Positions 30,310-42,118 of a DNA stretch of 64,000 bases are shown here, piece after piece. Position numbers and translations under genes: made by a program. How positions within the stretch are numbered: position 1 is the first letter of the stretch; every line of letters starts with the position of its first letter. The notes beneath the pieces were generated by a model that was not told the DNA's origin, did no database searches, and was given only the letters and a program-made list of their open reading frames with translations. This DNA comes from Sergeia podlipaevii (lineage: Eukaryota; Euglenozoa; Kinetoplastea; Trypanosomatida; Trypanosomatidae), in the NCBI GenBank assembly GCA_030849805.1, contig JASANZ010002187.1:1-64000 (forward strand), read 5' to 3'.

Positions 30310-33300
30310 CCCCTGAGCAACAAGGTGATCATGGCTCTCATCATGAGTTGAAGCAGTCCGCGCAGTTCTCGAAGCCGCTAGTACTTCGACGCGTGAAGGA
30401 GCAGGCTCGTATTACGGCAAGCTTGATTCAGGTAAGTCACCACCAGGCACAATCTGAGGAGTGCTACAATTTCATTGCACAAAGTTTTTTAGGTCCGTCT
30501 GTTCACAAAGATGATGTCAGCACCACCACCACTACCACCCCTACTGCTACGGGCATAAAGAAAGAGGCGAGAGCGAGGACGGTTGACAGAAGGAATGAAA
30601 ATATCCTGTCTGTCACTGAAGGGGATGATACACACAACGAAGGCATCCGCACTGCCGCCAGCGCTAATGATGAGCATCTCTGTCGACCATCTGAAGAGTA
30701 CCTTGTGACGTGTTTATTGCCGGAGATGTGGTGTTGCCTGAGGTCTCTTTCTCGTGTCGGAGAAGACCACCACGCAGAGGAGGATAGTGGAGCAGCCGTG
30801 AAGCCGAGCAGTGTGGATGAGCAAGAGGCGTTCTCGCTATTAACGTCTACAATGAACAAGGCGTTGAATGCCCATTTAGTGAGGAGGCTAGGCGCCACGA
30901 CGTGTAGCAGTGGCAAGCCAACAAAAAGAAAAGAACAATACAGTGAAGGTGAAGGGGAGGCCCTAAGCGATTCCGACTTTTTCGTTTTTGCGATTTCCAA
31001 GCGACGTGGCACCCCATTGGTTATCGAGGAGTCGTGCTCCGCATCCTCTGGCGTGTTACACGACGATGTGGTGTTAGCCTCAGCGCCACTACAGCGTATG
31101 CCCTTTGGTGAGTTTTCACATGGAGGTCTTGCTCGCTTTATAGCCGGCGCTGAGGCGGCGTCCGCACGCTTTGAGGAGCACCGAAAAGAAATCCTTGCGA
31201 AGCGTGAGCAGAAGCAGCAGAAACAGCGTCGCACTGCTCATGCTGTAAATGGAGGAGAGGAAGAAGTGCAGTTGGCGACGAGTGACGTGGCTGCATCAAA
31301 GAGTAGATTTGCTTTTTTCGCTGAACAGCAAATGCCTACACTCCCGCAGAATCGCCAATATGCCCGTAACTTTAACGTTAACTTAGTTCTTCCTGTTGCT
31401 CACTTTTGCTTTCGATCATCGTCTTCATTTTTTTTACTCATAGCGCCGGGAGAGCGCTGCTCTCAGTCTTCTCAGCAGGATGACCATGAAACGCCAAGCG
31501 CTACAATGCGTCAGTGCTGCATCGAAGACGTTGGTTTCATCAGTACTAGCAGCGGCAGCAGCAGCAGCAGCTTTAGGGAAGGTGGAAAGCCCCGCGAAGC
31601 GAGTGCTCCTTGTGGTATGGCGGCGGCGGCGGCGGTAACGGCAGCGAGGGCACTCTGTGGCCTTCTTCAGTTAGCTTTTGCGTGGCTGCCTTTTTCCCTT
31701 TCGTTCCAGATTTCTGGTGTTGCGACGGTATACATGCGCGCCTTGTCCTACGATTATACAAAAGACTGTTGCACTGATGTGGCGGACGACGGTAACGAGG
31801 AGGTGCGCACGGTGAGAAAGCTGGACGTGACTGAGTCGAGGGGAAAAAGCTGTGCATTGAGTGATTACGCTTTTGCGTATACGTTGATGCAGTGCGTACT
31901 ATGGCAAAACAGTACAAGGGAAACGAAGGACTGTGTTGACCGGGTTGAACGGCAGTTACCAAATCCGTTCCTGTCGCCACAGGATGCTATGTTATCGTTG
32001 TTGACTACTGTACGAGCGTACGTCACTAACTTTTCTTCTAGTGACATGCTTGCGCTATATTGGGCGATGGCACGCCTACATGACCTGATTGCTATTCGAT
32101 CTGATATTGCCCTGCAAGGGACGCCACCGTTAGATACTATGGCGGTATTAGGCAGGGAAAAGGCTGGTAATGGACACGCACGAGTGACGGAAGATACGGC
32201 GGAGCTGAATATGCCACTTTTAGATGCCAGAGATTGTTCAAAAAATGAACTGAGAAAGAAAAATGCGGTCATTACTCAACAGTTTGTTACGCTCACTCAC
32301 TTGGCTTCTGCATTGATTGTACCAGGTGTTAAAGCCAATAGGCAAACTCAAATACGCATTTATCGTGATTATGCGTCCTTTTTTCTCGATAAACATCGCG
32401 TATCAGGTGTTGTGCTCGCACCTCCACCGTCATCGTCATCTACAGCAGCAGCCTCCCCTGTGTTGCTGCCGGATAGTAGCGGAGGAGGCTGGGGGGATGG
32501 TGGTGAAAGCTTGGCAGTGATGCAGATCAATAATGCAGAAGCCCCTGCAGAGCCGACGGAGTCACAAAAGAGAAGGAACATCAACAGCGGCGACGTCATC
32601 GAAGACATGGGACGACATGACAAGCAATCAGACGCGACTTCGAAGCGCCGCGTGGCGCTTACAACGATTCCATATCATCTCCTGGAGAAAGTGAGCCGGA
32701 GGCGAAATTCAAGGAGACCTGTCTCCCCACAGCAGATGCTGCGGTTCATGCGCGAAGCTCGACGAGTAACAGGGCAGCATACGTGGTTTGCGGAAGTAGT
32801 ACCGATGTGGTATTGCTTATATCACAACCCAACTTCGCTTTACTGGTGTGAGTCGACACAGGAGTTCACGTCCGTTCTTGTGAGCTTTGCAGTAGCCGCA
32901 GCGACCGAGGATGAAACAGCCGCACTGATGAAGACATTTTTTGTTGACGTTGGCAGCGGTGACACGGAGGAGAAGGAGGAGGGCCTCTTGTCGAGTTCTA
33001 TTTGGAGATTCATCCGGCGTTCTCTTGACGCTCTAACTTATCCTGGCTCTATCTCCGTTAGAGAATACCATGTTGCGGCGACCTCTGCACTCGATGCTCT
33101 TCGGCCACGTGGCGTTACTTGTGGTCATAGCTATTACGACAACGACAATGACCGTTTTGCCTCATCGCCGCCGCCGCCGCTACTTTCTCAAGTCGTTCGA
33201 CAGGATTCGTCGTTGTTGTTTGAAGCGGACATCAATGCTACAGAGAAACGAAAGGCGCTGCTACGCAACGGCGCGCGCGGCGACGGTAACGTGACGATGG

Positions 33301-36300
33301 AAAGCGACAGCGATAGAGCAACGAAATGGCGAGGTAGCAGCGGCAGTACCTGTGCCCACCACAATGAAAGAGAGGCAGAAGAGAAGGAGAAGGAACTACT
33401 CGTAGATCATCTTTACGAGACCCGTCGAGATCAGCACATGCGCTTAAATTGCTGTGAAATAGCTCATATTTTGGTTTCCTTGGAGTCTCGACAGTATGCT
33501 GACGCATCTGATTTCTATATCAGCAGGAGCTTTGTTAGATGTTCATATGTCCTACTGCGTGAAGCCGCGCAGCATGCGGGAGTATCTGTGTGGTGCTCTC
33601 CGGCACCTGCGATCAAGCAAAACGATGCACTTTTATCACCACTACTCGGTCTCTATGTGGCGGTGCTTTCCCATTTACATGGCAGTGCAACTGGTGAGTG
33701 TGCACATCATCGCCACTGCTCTACCATCAATTTTATAAGGCCACCGTCGAGTTATCTCAAGGCTCTGACACAGTTTTCCGATGCATGCGAGAGCATTCTT
33801 ACTCATCACATCAAATCTATTTGTTCATCAAGGGTGGATGAAAATCCGTCGATTATTACGCGTGGAGGAGAAGATGGCGCACACGCAAGAAGAAGAAGAA
33901 GAGATGAAGAGGAGTGGGGCGAGGATGAAAAAGCTGCGTCTCGGCTGGCTGGTGTGCTGTTTCCCTTGCCCTCTCACACATACATGACGGACATTGAACT
34001 CTTTACTTATGCAGCAGATCTCGCCCTTCTCTTGCAGCGGTCTGCGCCAGATTGCGACGGCGGTGAAGAAGATCATCATGGCGCTGCTATTCCTTTGCGC
34101 GTGGTGCCTAGACGTCTTTATAGTCCTCTCAAAGCATGCATTGCGAGCTTCGCCGCTCAAGTAGCGGGCGGGATGGATGCAAGGGAATTAGCCTTGTGCT
34201 TGGGCGATATAATTGATAGAAACGCCGTAGCGGGTGGTGCCAGCTCAATCGCAGGAGCAAATTCAAAAGGAAAGGTGGTGCCACCCTGGTTTCTTGCCAG
34301 ACTGCCCGTAGAAGCGCGGTTACTCACAACCGAAGCGCTTGCGTATCCCTCGATCTACTGGCATTGCTTTCCCTTGTTCTTTTCTGCGCCAGCGCTGTTG
34401 CTGCCTGCGGGTTGTTCACGTGAAGGGGGGAAGAAAGAAGATGATGATGCAGCGCCAGCACCAGCAGTAGCAGTAGTGCCTTGTGACGCACGCAAACACG
34501 GATTTGATATATCTTCTACTGTCGTGGGACTTTTTGGAAGGCCATTATGGAGTGATTTTTCTCGTGTTATCAATGCACAAGCACGCACTTCACACGTCCG
34601 CGACATGATTCAACGGACCGCCACGTCGCTAACAGACCTTTCTTGGGTGGCAAGACAGCTCATACGCACCAACCAGTTATGCACCACTACAGCAATGACA
34701 ACATCGGTGATCGATAGTGTGGAGGATAGGAAAAATATGGAAAAGTCTTGTAGTGGCGATAGAGACGACGACGTACACGATCTTGCCGCGTTGCTTCTTG
34801 AGCATTTGGGACGTCTTGTTCGTGCAAGCGCCGAGCTGGACTTCACTACTTGCCCTATATTTGCTTATGAGATTGTTGAGTGGCTTTCCTTGTGGATACT
34901 TGCATCCAGCTCGCGTGCGCGGTCGTCCTCTTCACCTTCATCCTTGTCATCTGGTGCTTTAACAGATTTGGGTAGCACTGGTGGTTCTGCTGCCACTGCC
35001 TTCGTGTGCGATGATATACTTCAACGTTCACTTTCTTTGTTTTTATCGACGAAGGCTGGTACAAAAGTATTGCACGCGGCGTTGATGTGCACAACTTCTG
35101 ATGGCACCAACACTGTCATGGGGCATGCCGCTTTGAAGCCTATAAACGTGCGAACTCTTTTTGCGATGCTTTATGCTTTTCCTGCTGTTGCGTGGAAGTT
35201 CAATGCACGGACTTGCGAAGCATCTCGTGATGTTTGCGGTGATGGGACTACAGATATGAAAGAAACCTCGAGTGAATATTTCTCGTTTCAGCGAAGAAGC
35301 AAAGGCAAAGCACTACAGTCGTCAACATCGTCTATGGCCTCAGGAATGAAGGCGGCTACCGCAGAAGACGTGCTCACTCGTGTTCTTATTCCCCTTGCTC
35401 GAGTCGCCATGATGGAGAAGAAGGAAGCAGATGCGGTGGTAGTGATCAACGCCATCGTCATGTGCGTCGACGCCGTTGCACCTCATCTTACAACGACCAC
35501 TGCAATCGAATTTGCCAGTGCTTTCCGTGCTGGGAGTTCTGTTTTAGGTTCGCATATCGCTTTGACTAAAAGCGCTCCGGTGGAACATGATGTTTCACCA
35601 AATTTGATTCTTGAGCTACTCATTACTCTGCAATCATTACAGGGACCTCGTCCCGGTGTCACAACAACCGCAGCCACTACCGAAGACGTAACTGCGGAGG
35701 GGAGTACTACTGCAATAGCTGGCGACATGAAGCGGCTTCTGCGGAACTTAAAGAAGATACTTTCAGATTCACTTACTTACGCCTGGTTTGCTGTACAGTT
35801 CTCTATCGACGTTCAATTGCTCTCAACCGCTTTCACGCTACCCACCGTCGTGGTTGACGCTCCGTTGCGGGGCCAAATTAGCCGCATACTTGCCTATTTT
35901 CTATTTGGAGAGATGTTAAAGGCGAGAGAGCAGGTAGCACAATACCAGCGCCATACACAACAACAACAACAACAACAACAACAAATGCAACAGTCAACAT
36001 TGGAAGGGCCAGTGGCAACGAGAGGAGGGGGAGGAGGGGTGCCGGGTGGTGATGGTAGTGACAGCGAGCTGAGAAGGCTAGACTCTACTTTTCCCAGCGC
36101 TTGTGCAGTCGCGTCTGCTCTGGAAGTGGAGGTGTTGTATGTGGACGCTTTTTACGAGTGCAGGATGCAAAACCATAAAATCTGGTCCTTTCTCTCGCCA
36201 CTACTCGTAGGCTTTAGAGGCCTCCCCTCTTCGTCTGGTACGATGGAGAACCAGTGTAGTATTGGCGTGAGTGCTGCGGGCACGGCTGCCATCATGGAGA

Positions 36301-39176
36301 AGAACAGTATCAGTGGCATCTCTTCTCACACCACGACGTCCAGAACGGTGGTAGCAGCAACGCGAGCAGACTTACCAAAATCCGCGCGATGCTTAACGGT
36401 GGATGTCTGGCGAACTCTTCTCTTGCCTCCTTTTTCTTTGTATAGGAACTCTTTCTTTTTCTCTGAGAACTACATAAAATTTGTTGAGCAGCAGCTCCCT
36501 TCCCGTCATGTAAGAGAGAGCGAGGAAGAGCAAACAGCGCGCCTGCTCCACCGCTGCTCTTCAGGAGGACGAGCGGAAGGTGAGGACAGGGACTCTTTAT
36601 ATACTTCCTCTGCCATGTTAGGGAAGGCGAAGGAATGGAGAGTTGATTTGCTAAAGAATCGATTGTGCAGAAGCCATCCAGGTCTTACCATTGGGCTTTC
36701 CTTGTCTGCACAGCAAGTATTGGCGCTGCGCAAACAGCTTGGCCCCTTTTCCTTTTTGTCAGTGGCGTTGCATATTGTGACGGCTTACACTCAGTACACG
36801 ACATTTGCTGAGCGACAGTGTCTTCGTGCTCTACATGCGCTGAACTTTTACACAAACACACAGGACCACTGTACGCACACCTGTACAGCTAGAAATGTCG
36901 CTGATGGGACAGGTGAAGTAACAAGTGCAGCGCGACACGGGCTCTCTTGGTTGGACGTACCTTCCTCCTCTGACACAGTTTTACCTTCCCTTGCAACTTC
37001 ATATTTGGCCAATCCCCCTTCTGTATTTGTTTCTTCTCAACTATGCGACGTGGACGAAGTGGAGGTGGAAGAAGAAGAAGAAGGCGAAATCAATCATCAA
37101 GGTGGAGCCACGAATGACTACCCAAACCTGCGCTTCTGCGATGTGTTGGTGATGAAGGCAGCTGGGAGTTCTCCGCTTTGCTCTGCCGATACCCTGCGTT
37201 GCTATTCTGAAGGCCTTTCTCAAGTCAATATTTTGTCTCATTCATGCCTGCGTGCGTGGCTGACGATTGCGTGGCATGTCTTATTTGAGGCATCGTCGTC
37301 GCACACTAAACTGGCTTTGCTGCTACAAGAAGAGGCGGAGGCTTGTGCTGCTGCTGGTGCTGGTGGTCTCCGCGATCATCCTCGCCATCATTCAGAGAAG
37401 CAGGGGAATGATTTCGACAGCAGCGGTGAGGCAGAGGGTGATATTCCGGCAGATGTCACCACCCTCGAAGAGAACAGTGCTTTGACGATAGAAGAGGAGG
37501 ACTACGACGAGGAGGGAAGATCCCCCCAAAGTTGCAAGGCAACGACAGCAGGAGAAGCGTCGTCGTCGTCGTTACGGTCACGCGCACAAGCGGTGACGCT
37601 GAATGTGCAGGAGATAGTAGGCTTCATCCGTATTTTAGAGGCGCTGCAGCCCGTACTGTGGACACAAAAGCGTCATCAGTGGAGTGACCATCATGGACAA
37701 GATGTAATCAGAGACGAAGTTGAGGAAGACCACGGTGCTGCCCTTGGAGAACGCGCTGGAGGTAAACAGGCAGCGAAGGGAGCAGGAGCAAGGCATCCAC
37801 GTGACTTGGAATTGGATGACTTTCCCAAAATGCTTCTTGGTGTTCTCACCTCTATTCAGGAGACAATCAGCAGTAGCAGCGATAGCGCGAGGAACATAAC
37901 ATGCCCCTTGCTGCGTCTCACTGGACTTAGCGCGACACTGGATACGTGGCGCTATCATCAACGGACGCAACACCATACAGAGGCGTGTGAAATGGAGTAT
38001 AGTGAGGAGGCAGCGCTGGCCGTGCAGCGGTTGCACATGCGCCGTGATTTGTTTTCCGTAAGGAAACAAAAGTGCAATGGTTTGGGGGATGAGGAGGACG
38101 ACGATTGGGTCAATGACTTCGACCACGAGCTCTTGGACACTGTGGCGGTGAATAGTTCCCCGCCATCAGAGGCAGATGTGCGAGAGAAGGAATGGCGAGA
38201 CAGGTGGACCGAGACACTCAACCGCGCGGCACTCGGCTGCATACTGCCCCTCTCGTTGCTGCCATCTTCCTCTACCTCTTCCATTGTGACGTCGTCTTTA
38301 TCATTGCCAAGCACTGAGGTGAGAGACCTGGAGGTGCAGATACGCAAACGTGTTGCGTTGCTGCTGCCCGATGACATCTCGCCGCTCATCCGTGCGATTA
38401 TAAAATCTCATCAAGGATCATCTTTTTTATCATTCACAAGACAGCCGGATAGAGAGGAGGCAGAGCATAAAGATGATGAGAAATGTGGTCGTCATTGTCG
38501 TCTTACGTGTGGGAGGTCAGAAACGGAGCCAGAAATTGTAACTGTGCTGAGAGTGCTGGTAGACACACTAACCGAGTTGTTACCAAGCGCAAAGGGCGGT
38601 AGCATTGTCGATATTGTGAATACACTTGTTGCGTTTATAATTGAAGACCACCTCCTTCCGAGATCTTTGCAGAGTAACATCAGACGGCTGTTGGCCTCCG
38701 TGCCAGTGCTGGCCGCAAACGACCCCCAACGGTTCTCTGTCGCAGAGCTCATGCATCTCTTCACGTGCCTGCATTGCCCTACCATGGGTCTCTCTGCTGC
38801 TGCTGCTCCACATACGACTGCTCTCGCCAAGCCATTGCCTTCCTTTGTGTGTCTCACTTCGCGCGATGATGCCACACCAGAGCATCAGTACTGGAGTCTC
38901 GTTGCACCAGTGCGACCTACGAGTTCTAAGCAGCGTGTGGTATTTAAAGATTCTCTTGTTTCTGCCGCCTCTGCCGGGTACGTATTGGAGTCGCTGGAGT
39001 TGTCCGTGAAAGTGGAGAGCAGGACGATGGCGAAGCGAGAAGTGCAGGAGGCGTTGCTGTGTGGTCCAGAGGCAGTGTGGCGCAAGTGGTGTGATGCCTG
39101 TGGTGAGAACACTTTGGCAGCGACGAAGGCAGACTTGTTCGCTCTACTGACGCTTGTAGAGGCAACCTGTGAGTAA
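28965..39176 (+). CDS. Giant putative mitochondrial helical-repeat protein (about 3400 aa)
   Basis: No named family can be assigned with confidence. The frame is open from 28788, but its first 59 codons are translated pyrimidine tract, so I start at 28965; 29007 is an alternative. The first ~70 residues contain Arg, Ser and Thr and no acidic residue, a typical mitochondrial import signal. Along the protein, helical units of the form 'S/N-x-x-E/D-(I/L)-x-x-(L/F)-hydrophobic' recur: LSPQDAMLSLL (about 1003), VSPQQMLRFM (1253), NCCEIAHILVSL (1494), YMTDIELFTYAADL (1673), MDARELALCLGDI (1737), SLTDLSWVARQL (1888), NVRTLFAMLYAF (2061), NVQEIVGFIRIL (2880) and FSVAELMHLF (3257). Such spacing resembles the OPR/FAST/heptatricopeptide-type repeats of organellar RNA-binding proteins. 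Disordered inserts with pure (CAA) Gln tracts separate the units. No RAP domain is seen at the C-terminus. A role in kinetoplast RNA metabolism or the mitoribosome is inferred. Confidence 0.85.
30279..30308 (+). repeat. (CAA)10 coding for Gln
   Basis: Ten pure CAA codons encode Gln at about residues 439-448 of the putative mitochondrial protein, in a disordered insert. The codon purity points to recent expansion. Confidence 0.85.
35958..35984 (+). repeat. (CAA)9 coding for Gln
   Basis: Nine pure CAA codons in the same gene, about residues 2332-2340. The nearby Gly run adds to a disordered loop. Confidence 0.85.
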
Positions 39177-39434
39177 ATATAGAAGATAGATTGATAAAAT
39201 TACCTTCCTGGGTTAAAATCATGTATAATGTCCATCACATGAAAGAAAGAAAGGAAGAGTGAGTGAGAGAGAATACACACACGTTGTGCCTGTTTATTCT
39301 GGGTCGTCACGATGGGTAATTGTAGGTGAGAAGAGAGATGTCAAGTGTGTGAAAGAGGAGAAAAACCATAGCACCAAAAAAAAAAAAAAAGAAGGCAGAC
39401 GAAAAAAAAAAATGACATCAAGGGTGGACTCCTT

Positions 39435-39454
39435 ATAATAATAATTATTATTAT
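39435..39454. repeat. 20-bp perfect AT palindrome
   Basis: (ATA)n meets (TTA)n at an AATT centre, giving a perfect 20-bp palindrome. It is probably a chance junction of two simple triplet runs. Confidence 0.7.
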
Positions 39455-39967
39455 TTTATTTCACAAACGTAATCCGATACAATTTGCAATATATATAAAT
39501 ATATATATAGTTACATACGCACAAGTTTATTCAATATATATATATATATATGTATTGTGTGTGTGGCTTCCTATTTTTTTTTCTTCTTCTGTTTTTCTTT
39601 TTTTGATTGTTTGCTGGTGGCGATACACCCTATCTCCTTTTCTTTCTTTTGCAAAAGGGCTAAAAATTAGTGCTTTTTTTTTGTTTGCAAGTGCGGTTTT
39701 GTACAAAAAATGAAAAATACCAATTTTTTTTTATTTCTCTTTCTTATTTTTTCTTTTTTTAAAAAAAATCAAATTCTTAGCTACTACTACTACATAGAAA
39801 ACTAACAAAAAAATAAAAAAACAATAATAGACATATATTGTTTAAAATTCATATTTTTTTTTGGGTTGCTGTATTGTTGTTGTTATTGTTGCCTTTCTTC
39901 CTGTTTTCAGTATTTGTTTTTTTCTTTGTTGCACGTAAAGATAAAAGTAGAAAGTTAAGCGCTCGCA

Positions 39968-39987
39968 TGTGTGTGTGTGTGTGTGTG
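39968..39987. repeat. (TG)10 microsatellite
   Basis: Ten TG units, uninterrupted. Confidence 0.85.
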
Positions 39988-40110
39988 CTGATACACTTCT
40001 CTTTTATTTCATTTTTTTTTTATATGTTAAAGTGTTACAATAAAGGAAAATACAACGATCACAAACTGTTAGTGTGGCATTGCTTTTAAAAAAAATATAT
40101 ATTCTATTTT

Positions 40111-40147
40111 ACTTGTTCAAGACTAGAGAATAGTCTCGAGCTCAAGT
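40111..40147. repeat. Nested inverted repeat upstream of the tail-anchored gene
   Basis: An outer pair ACTTG (40111-40115) / CAAGT (40143-40147) encloses an inner pair AGACTA (40120-40125) / TAGTCT (40131-40136) with a 5-nt loop. It lies about 150 bases upstream of the ATG at 40295 and could form a bulged stem-loop in the pre-mRNA or a long 5' UTR. Confidence 0.55.
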
Positions 40148-40262
40148 GAGGTCATATAAGTTATAAATAACAGCAGCAAAGACTATTGTTTGTGATAGGA
40201 TAGTATCATATCGAATTTAGTTACCTAGTTCCAATCCCTACGTATATTTGTGTGTGGAGGGT

Positions 40263-40286
40263 TTCCATTTTTTTTTGTTGTTGTAG
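40263..40286 (+). promoter_or_regulatory. Predicted spliced-leader acceptor for the tail-anchored gene
   Basis: The T-rich tract is followed by GTAGTAG, with AG at 40285-40286 and 40288-40289, 6-9 nt before the ATG at 40295. If used, it excludes the in-frame ATG at 40250, which would lie in the removed segment. Confidence 0.4.
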
Positions 40287-40294
40287 TAGTTATC

Positions 40295-42118
40295 ATGGAT
40301 GCAGCCATATCGCGACTCGAAGCAGTTCTAGCAGCTCAGCAGATGCCACAGCACGATCGATCTAGTGATAACACTAATGGTGATGTGCTTGGCACAGGCT
40401 CGTTGTCTAGCCCTGTTGGGAGATCTGCCGCTACTGGTTCAGTGTCACTCTTGCAGCATCGAGCGCTTGGTATGACGTCAACCAACACAAAGGATGAATG
40501 CAGAGGAGACGATGAGGCGCACGCATCACGTGATAATACGTTAGCGTCCGCACTCACCTCTTCAGCCGCCGCCGCCGGCACTACAATGAGCACTATGACC
40601 ACCGCCACCACCTCGAAAGACAGTCAATCAAGAAGTACAATGCCTGCTGAAGTGGATACGACGACTCCCTCAAATCATATTTTCCTTGCGACGCCATTCA
40701 CCAGTAAAGGAGGACCCGCAGCTTCACTACTGGCTTCAGCTGCTGCTGCGGCTGGAACGACGGCGAGGAGGGGCACACCAACCACACGCGCAAACAGCAT
40801 TAATGAACTGCTTGCGAAGGATGAGGTACTACAAGAAGAGGCGGCATCCCTTAAAGTTGATCACTTATCGCCGTTTAGACAGGCGGAGTATCATTGTGCC
40901 CGGCGTGTGTGGCAGTTACGAGTCATGTTAAAGCTACTGGAGTACCAAGTGAGGTGCCACTATAAGAATGCAAAGCGCAAAATGAATAAAAACGGGGCCC
41001 CCGAAACGCTGGTGGAGAGCGAGAAAGAATTCTCACGGGATGGCCACACGCATCGTTGTCACCAGCATTCCCACACTCACGGTGGAGTACGTTCAAAACC
41101 GCGAGGGAGATTGGCAGCTGAGCCGGCCTTGAGAGGGTCTACTACCAGCTCACCTGCTGCCCCGTCTCGTTCTCCTACCCCATCTGGCAATTCGGTGGAG
41201 GAGGAAGTACTCAGTGGGGGGAGTTGTGGTAGTCATTCAAGCAACACCACCAGCACATCCTTGGTGATATCCACACGCTCGCGTCCGTTTCGCGAAGTAG
41301 CGAAGTTACAACTGCGTTGCCGGCGTCTGCAGTCTGAGTTGAAAGACTGGTGGGCCACCTTGCAGAGCCTCTGCGATACGCCTGAGAAGAAAGAAGGGCA
41401 GCGGCAAGAGAGAGCGCGCGTTAGCAGTGACCACACTCGCCACGACGATGCGCAGGCGCTAAGTATTCACGTGGATCGTGCTCTGGTGCGATGTGGCGAG
41501 GTGCTGGAAGGGGTTTCTTTTTTTATTGCCGCCGGGGTTGGCGCATCAGCAGTGCCACGGAGCTACGCAAGTCGAATTGGGTTTGTGATTTCAGATGATG
41601 ATGATGACGACAGTGAATGCAATCAAGCGGAAGATATTCGCAATGGGAACGCTGGGGGAGGGGGGATGATGCGCGCCTATGCAGTGGAGCGAGCGGACAT
41701 GGAGGCAACAAGAGTGATAGCGGCCGCTCGTGCAGCGACGACACGACGCGAGGATGCCGAGTTTCACACGTATTTATTTCATTTGGAGAGAGCGAATGGC
41801 TTGCTGGATGCCTCTGCGCACCGCCCGGTGGAAGGAGAAGACAACCATTTTGCTCTTGACGAGTTCTCTGAGACAGACGAACGTGCTCGTCTTCTCGGCA
41901 CCGGAGAGCGTGACACTGAAGACAGGCGGTTGGGACGCAGGGGTGACGGTGAAGCGGAGGCAGTTGTGATTCATGGCGAGCCGCGGCAACATGCTGCGCA
42001 GAGGTGCGCGTGTGTGGATAAAATGAAAAGAAGTCGCAACATTTGTATATTTGCGACTGTTACTCTGATCTTAGTTCTAGGTTGTGCTCTTCTTGATCAA
42101 TCGGTTTATGAACGTTAA
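40295..42118 (+). CDS. Tail-anchored coiled-coil protein (607 aa)
   Basis: The start at 40295 (MDAAISRLEAVL) is chosen because the upstream in-frame ATG at 40250 adds only Phe/Val codons from a pyrimidine tract. The last ~26 residues hold one hydrophobic segment (NICIFATVTLILVLGCALL, about 582-600) preceded by basic KRSR and followed by seven residues. This is a classic tail anchor that would insert a protein into ER, mitochondrial or other membranes with the bulk in the cytosol. Helical stretches lie at about 192-225 (FRQAEYHCARRVWQLRVM), 332-366 (FREVAKLQLRCRRLQSELKD), 389-416 and 467-506. A His-rich loop (HTHRCHQHSHTH) is near 250. The layout recalls SNARE-type or organelle-contact proteins, but I could not place a SNARE central Q/R layer, so no family is assigned. 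Confidence 0.8.
   Translation: MDAAISRLEAVLAAQQMPQHDRSSDNTNGDVLGTGSLSSPVGRSAATGSVSLLQHRALGMTSTNTKDECRGDDEAHASRDNTLASALTSSAAAAGTTMSTMTTATTSKDSQSRSTMPAEVDTTTPSNHIFLATPFTSKGGPAASLLASAAAAAGTTARRGTPTTRANSINELLAKDEVLQEEAASLKVDHLSPFRQAEYHCARRVWQLRVMLKLLEYQVRCHYKNAKRKMNKNGAPETLVESEKEFSRDGHTHRCHQHSHTHGGVRSKPRGRLAAEPALRGSTTSSPAAPSRSPTPSGNSVEEEVLSGGSCGSHSSNTTSTSLVISTRSRPFREVAKLQLRCRRLQSELKDWWATLQSLCDTPEKKEGQRQERARVSSDHTRHDDAQALSIHVDRALVRCGEVLEGVSFFIAAGVGASAVPRSYASRIGFVISDDDDDDSECNQAEDIRNGNAGGGGMMRAYAVERADMEATRVIAAARAATTRREDAEFHTYLFHLERANGLLDASAHRPVEGEDNHFALDEFSETDERARLLGTGERDTEDRRLGRRGDGEAEAVVIHGEPRQHAAQRCACVDKMKRSRNICIFATVTLILVLGCALLDQSVYER

Larger units (their letters stand above)
39177..40294. other. 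1.1-kb spacer without genes
   Basis: After the stop comes a purine-rich stretch (GAAAG and GAGT units near 39240-39270), A-runs near 39376-39413, a 20-bp AAT/ATT palindrome at 39435-39454, (TA)n at 39534-39551, (TG)n at 39968-39987, and a nested inverted repeat at 40111-40147. No gene was recognised. Confidence 0.75.

Noticed and set aside
40250..40294. Upstream ATG for the tail-anchored protein
   Set aside because: It adds only Phe/Val-rich residues from a T/G tract, and the best acceptor lies downstream of it.
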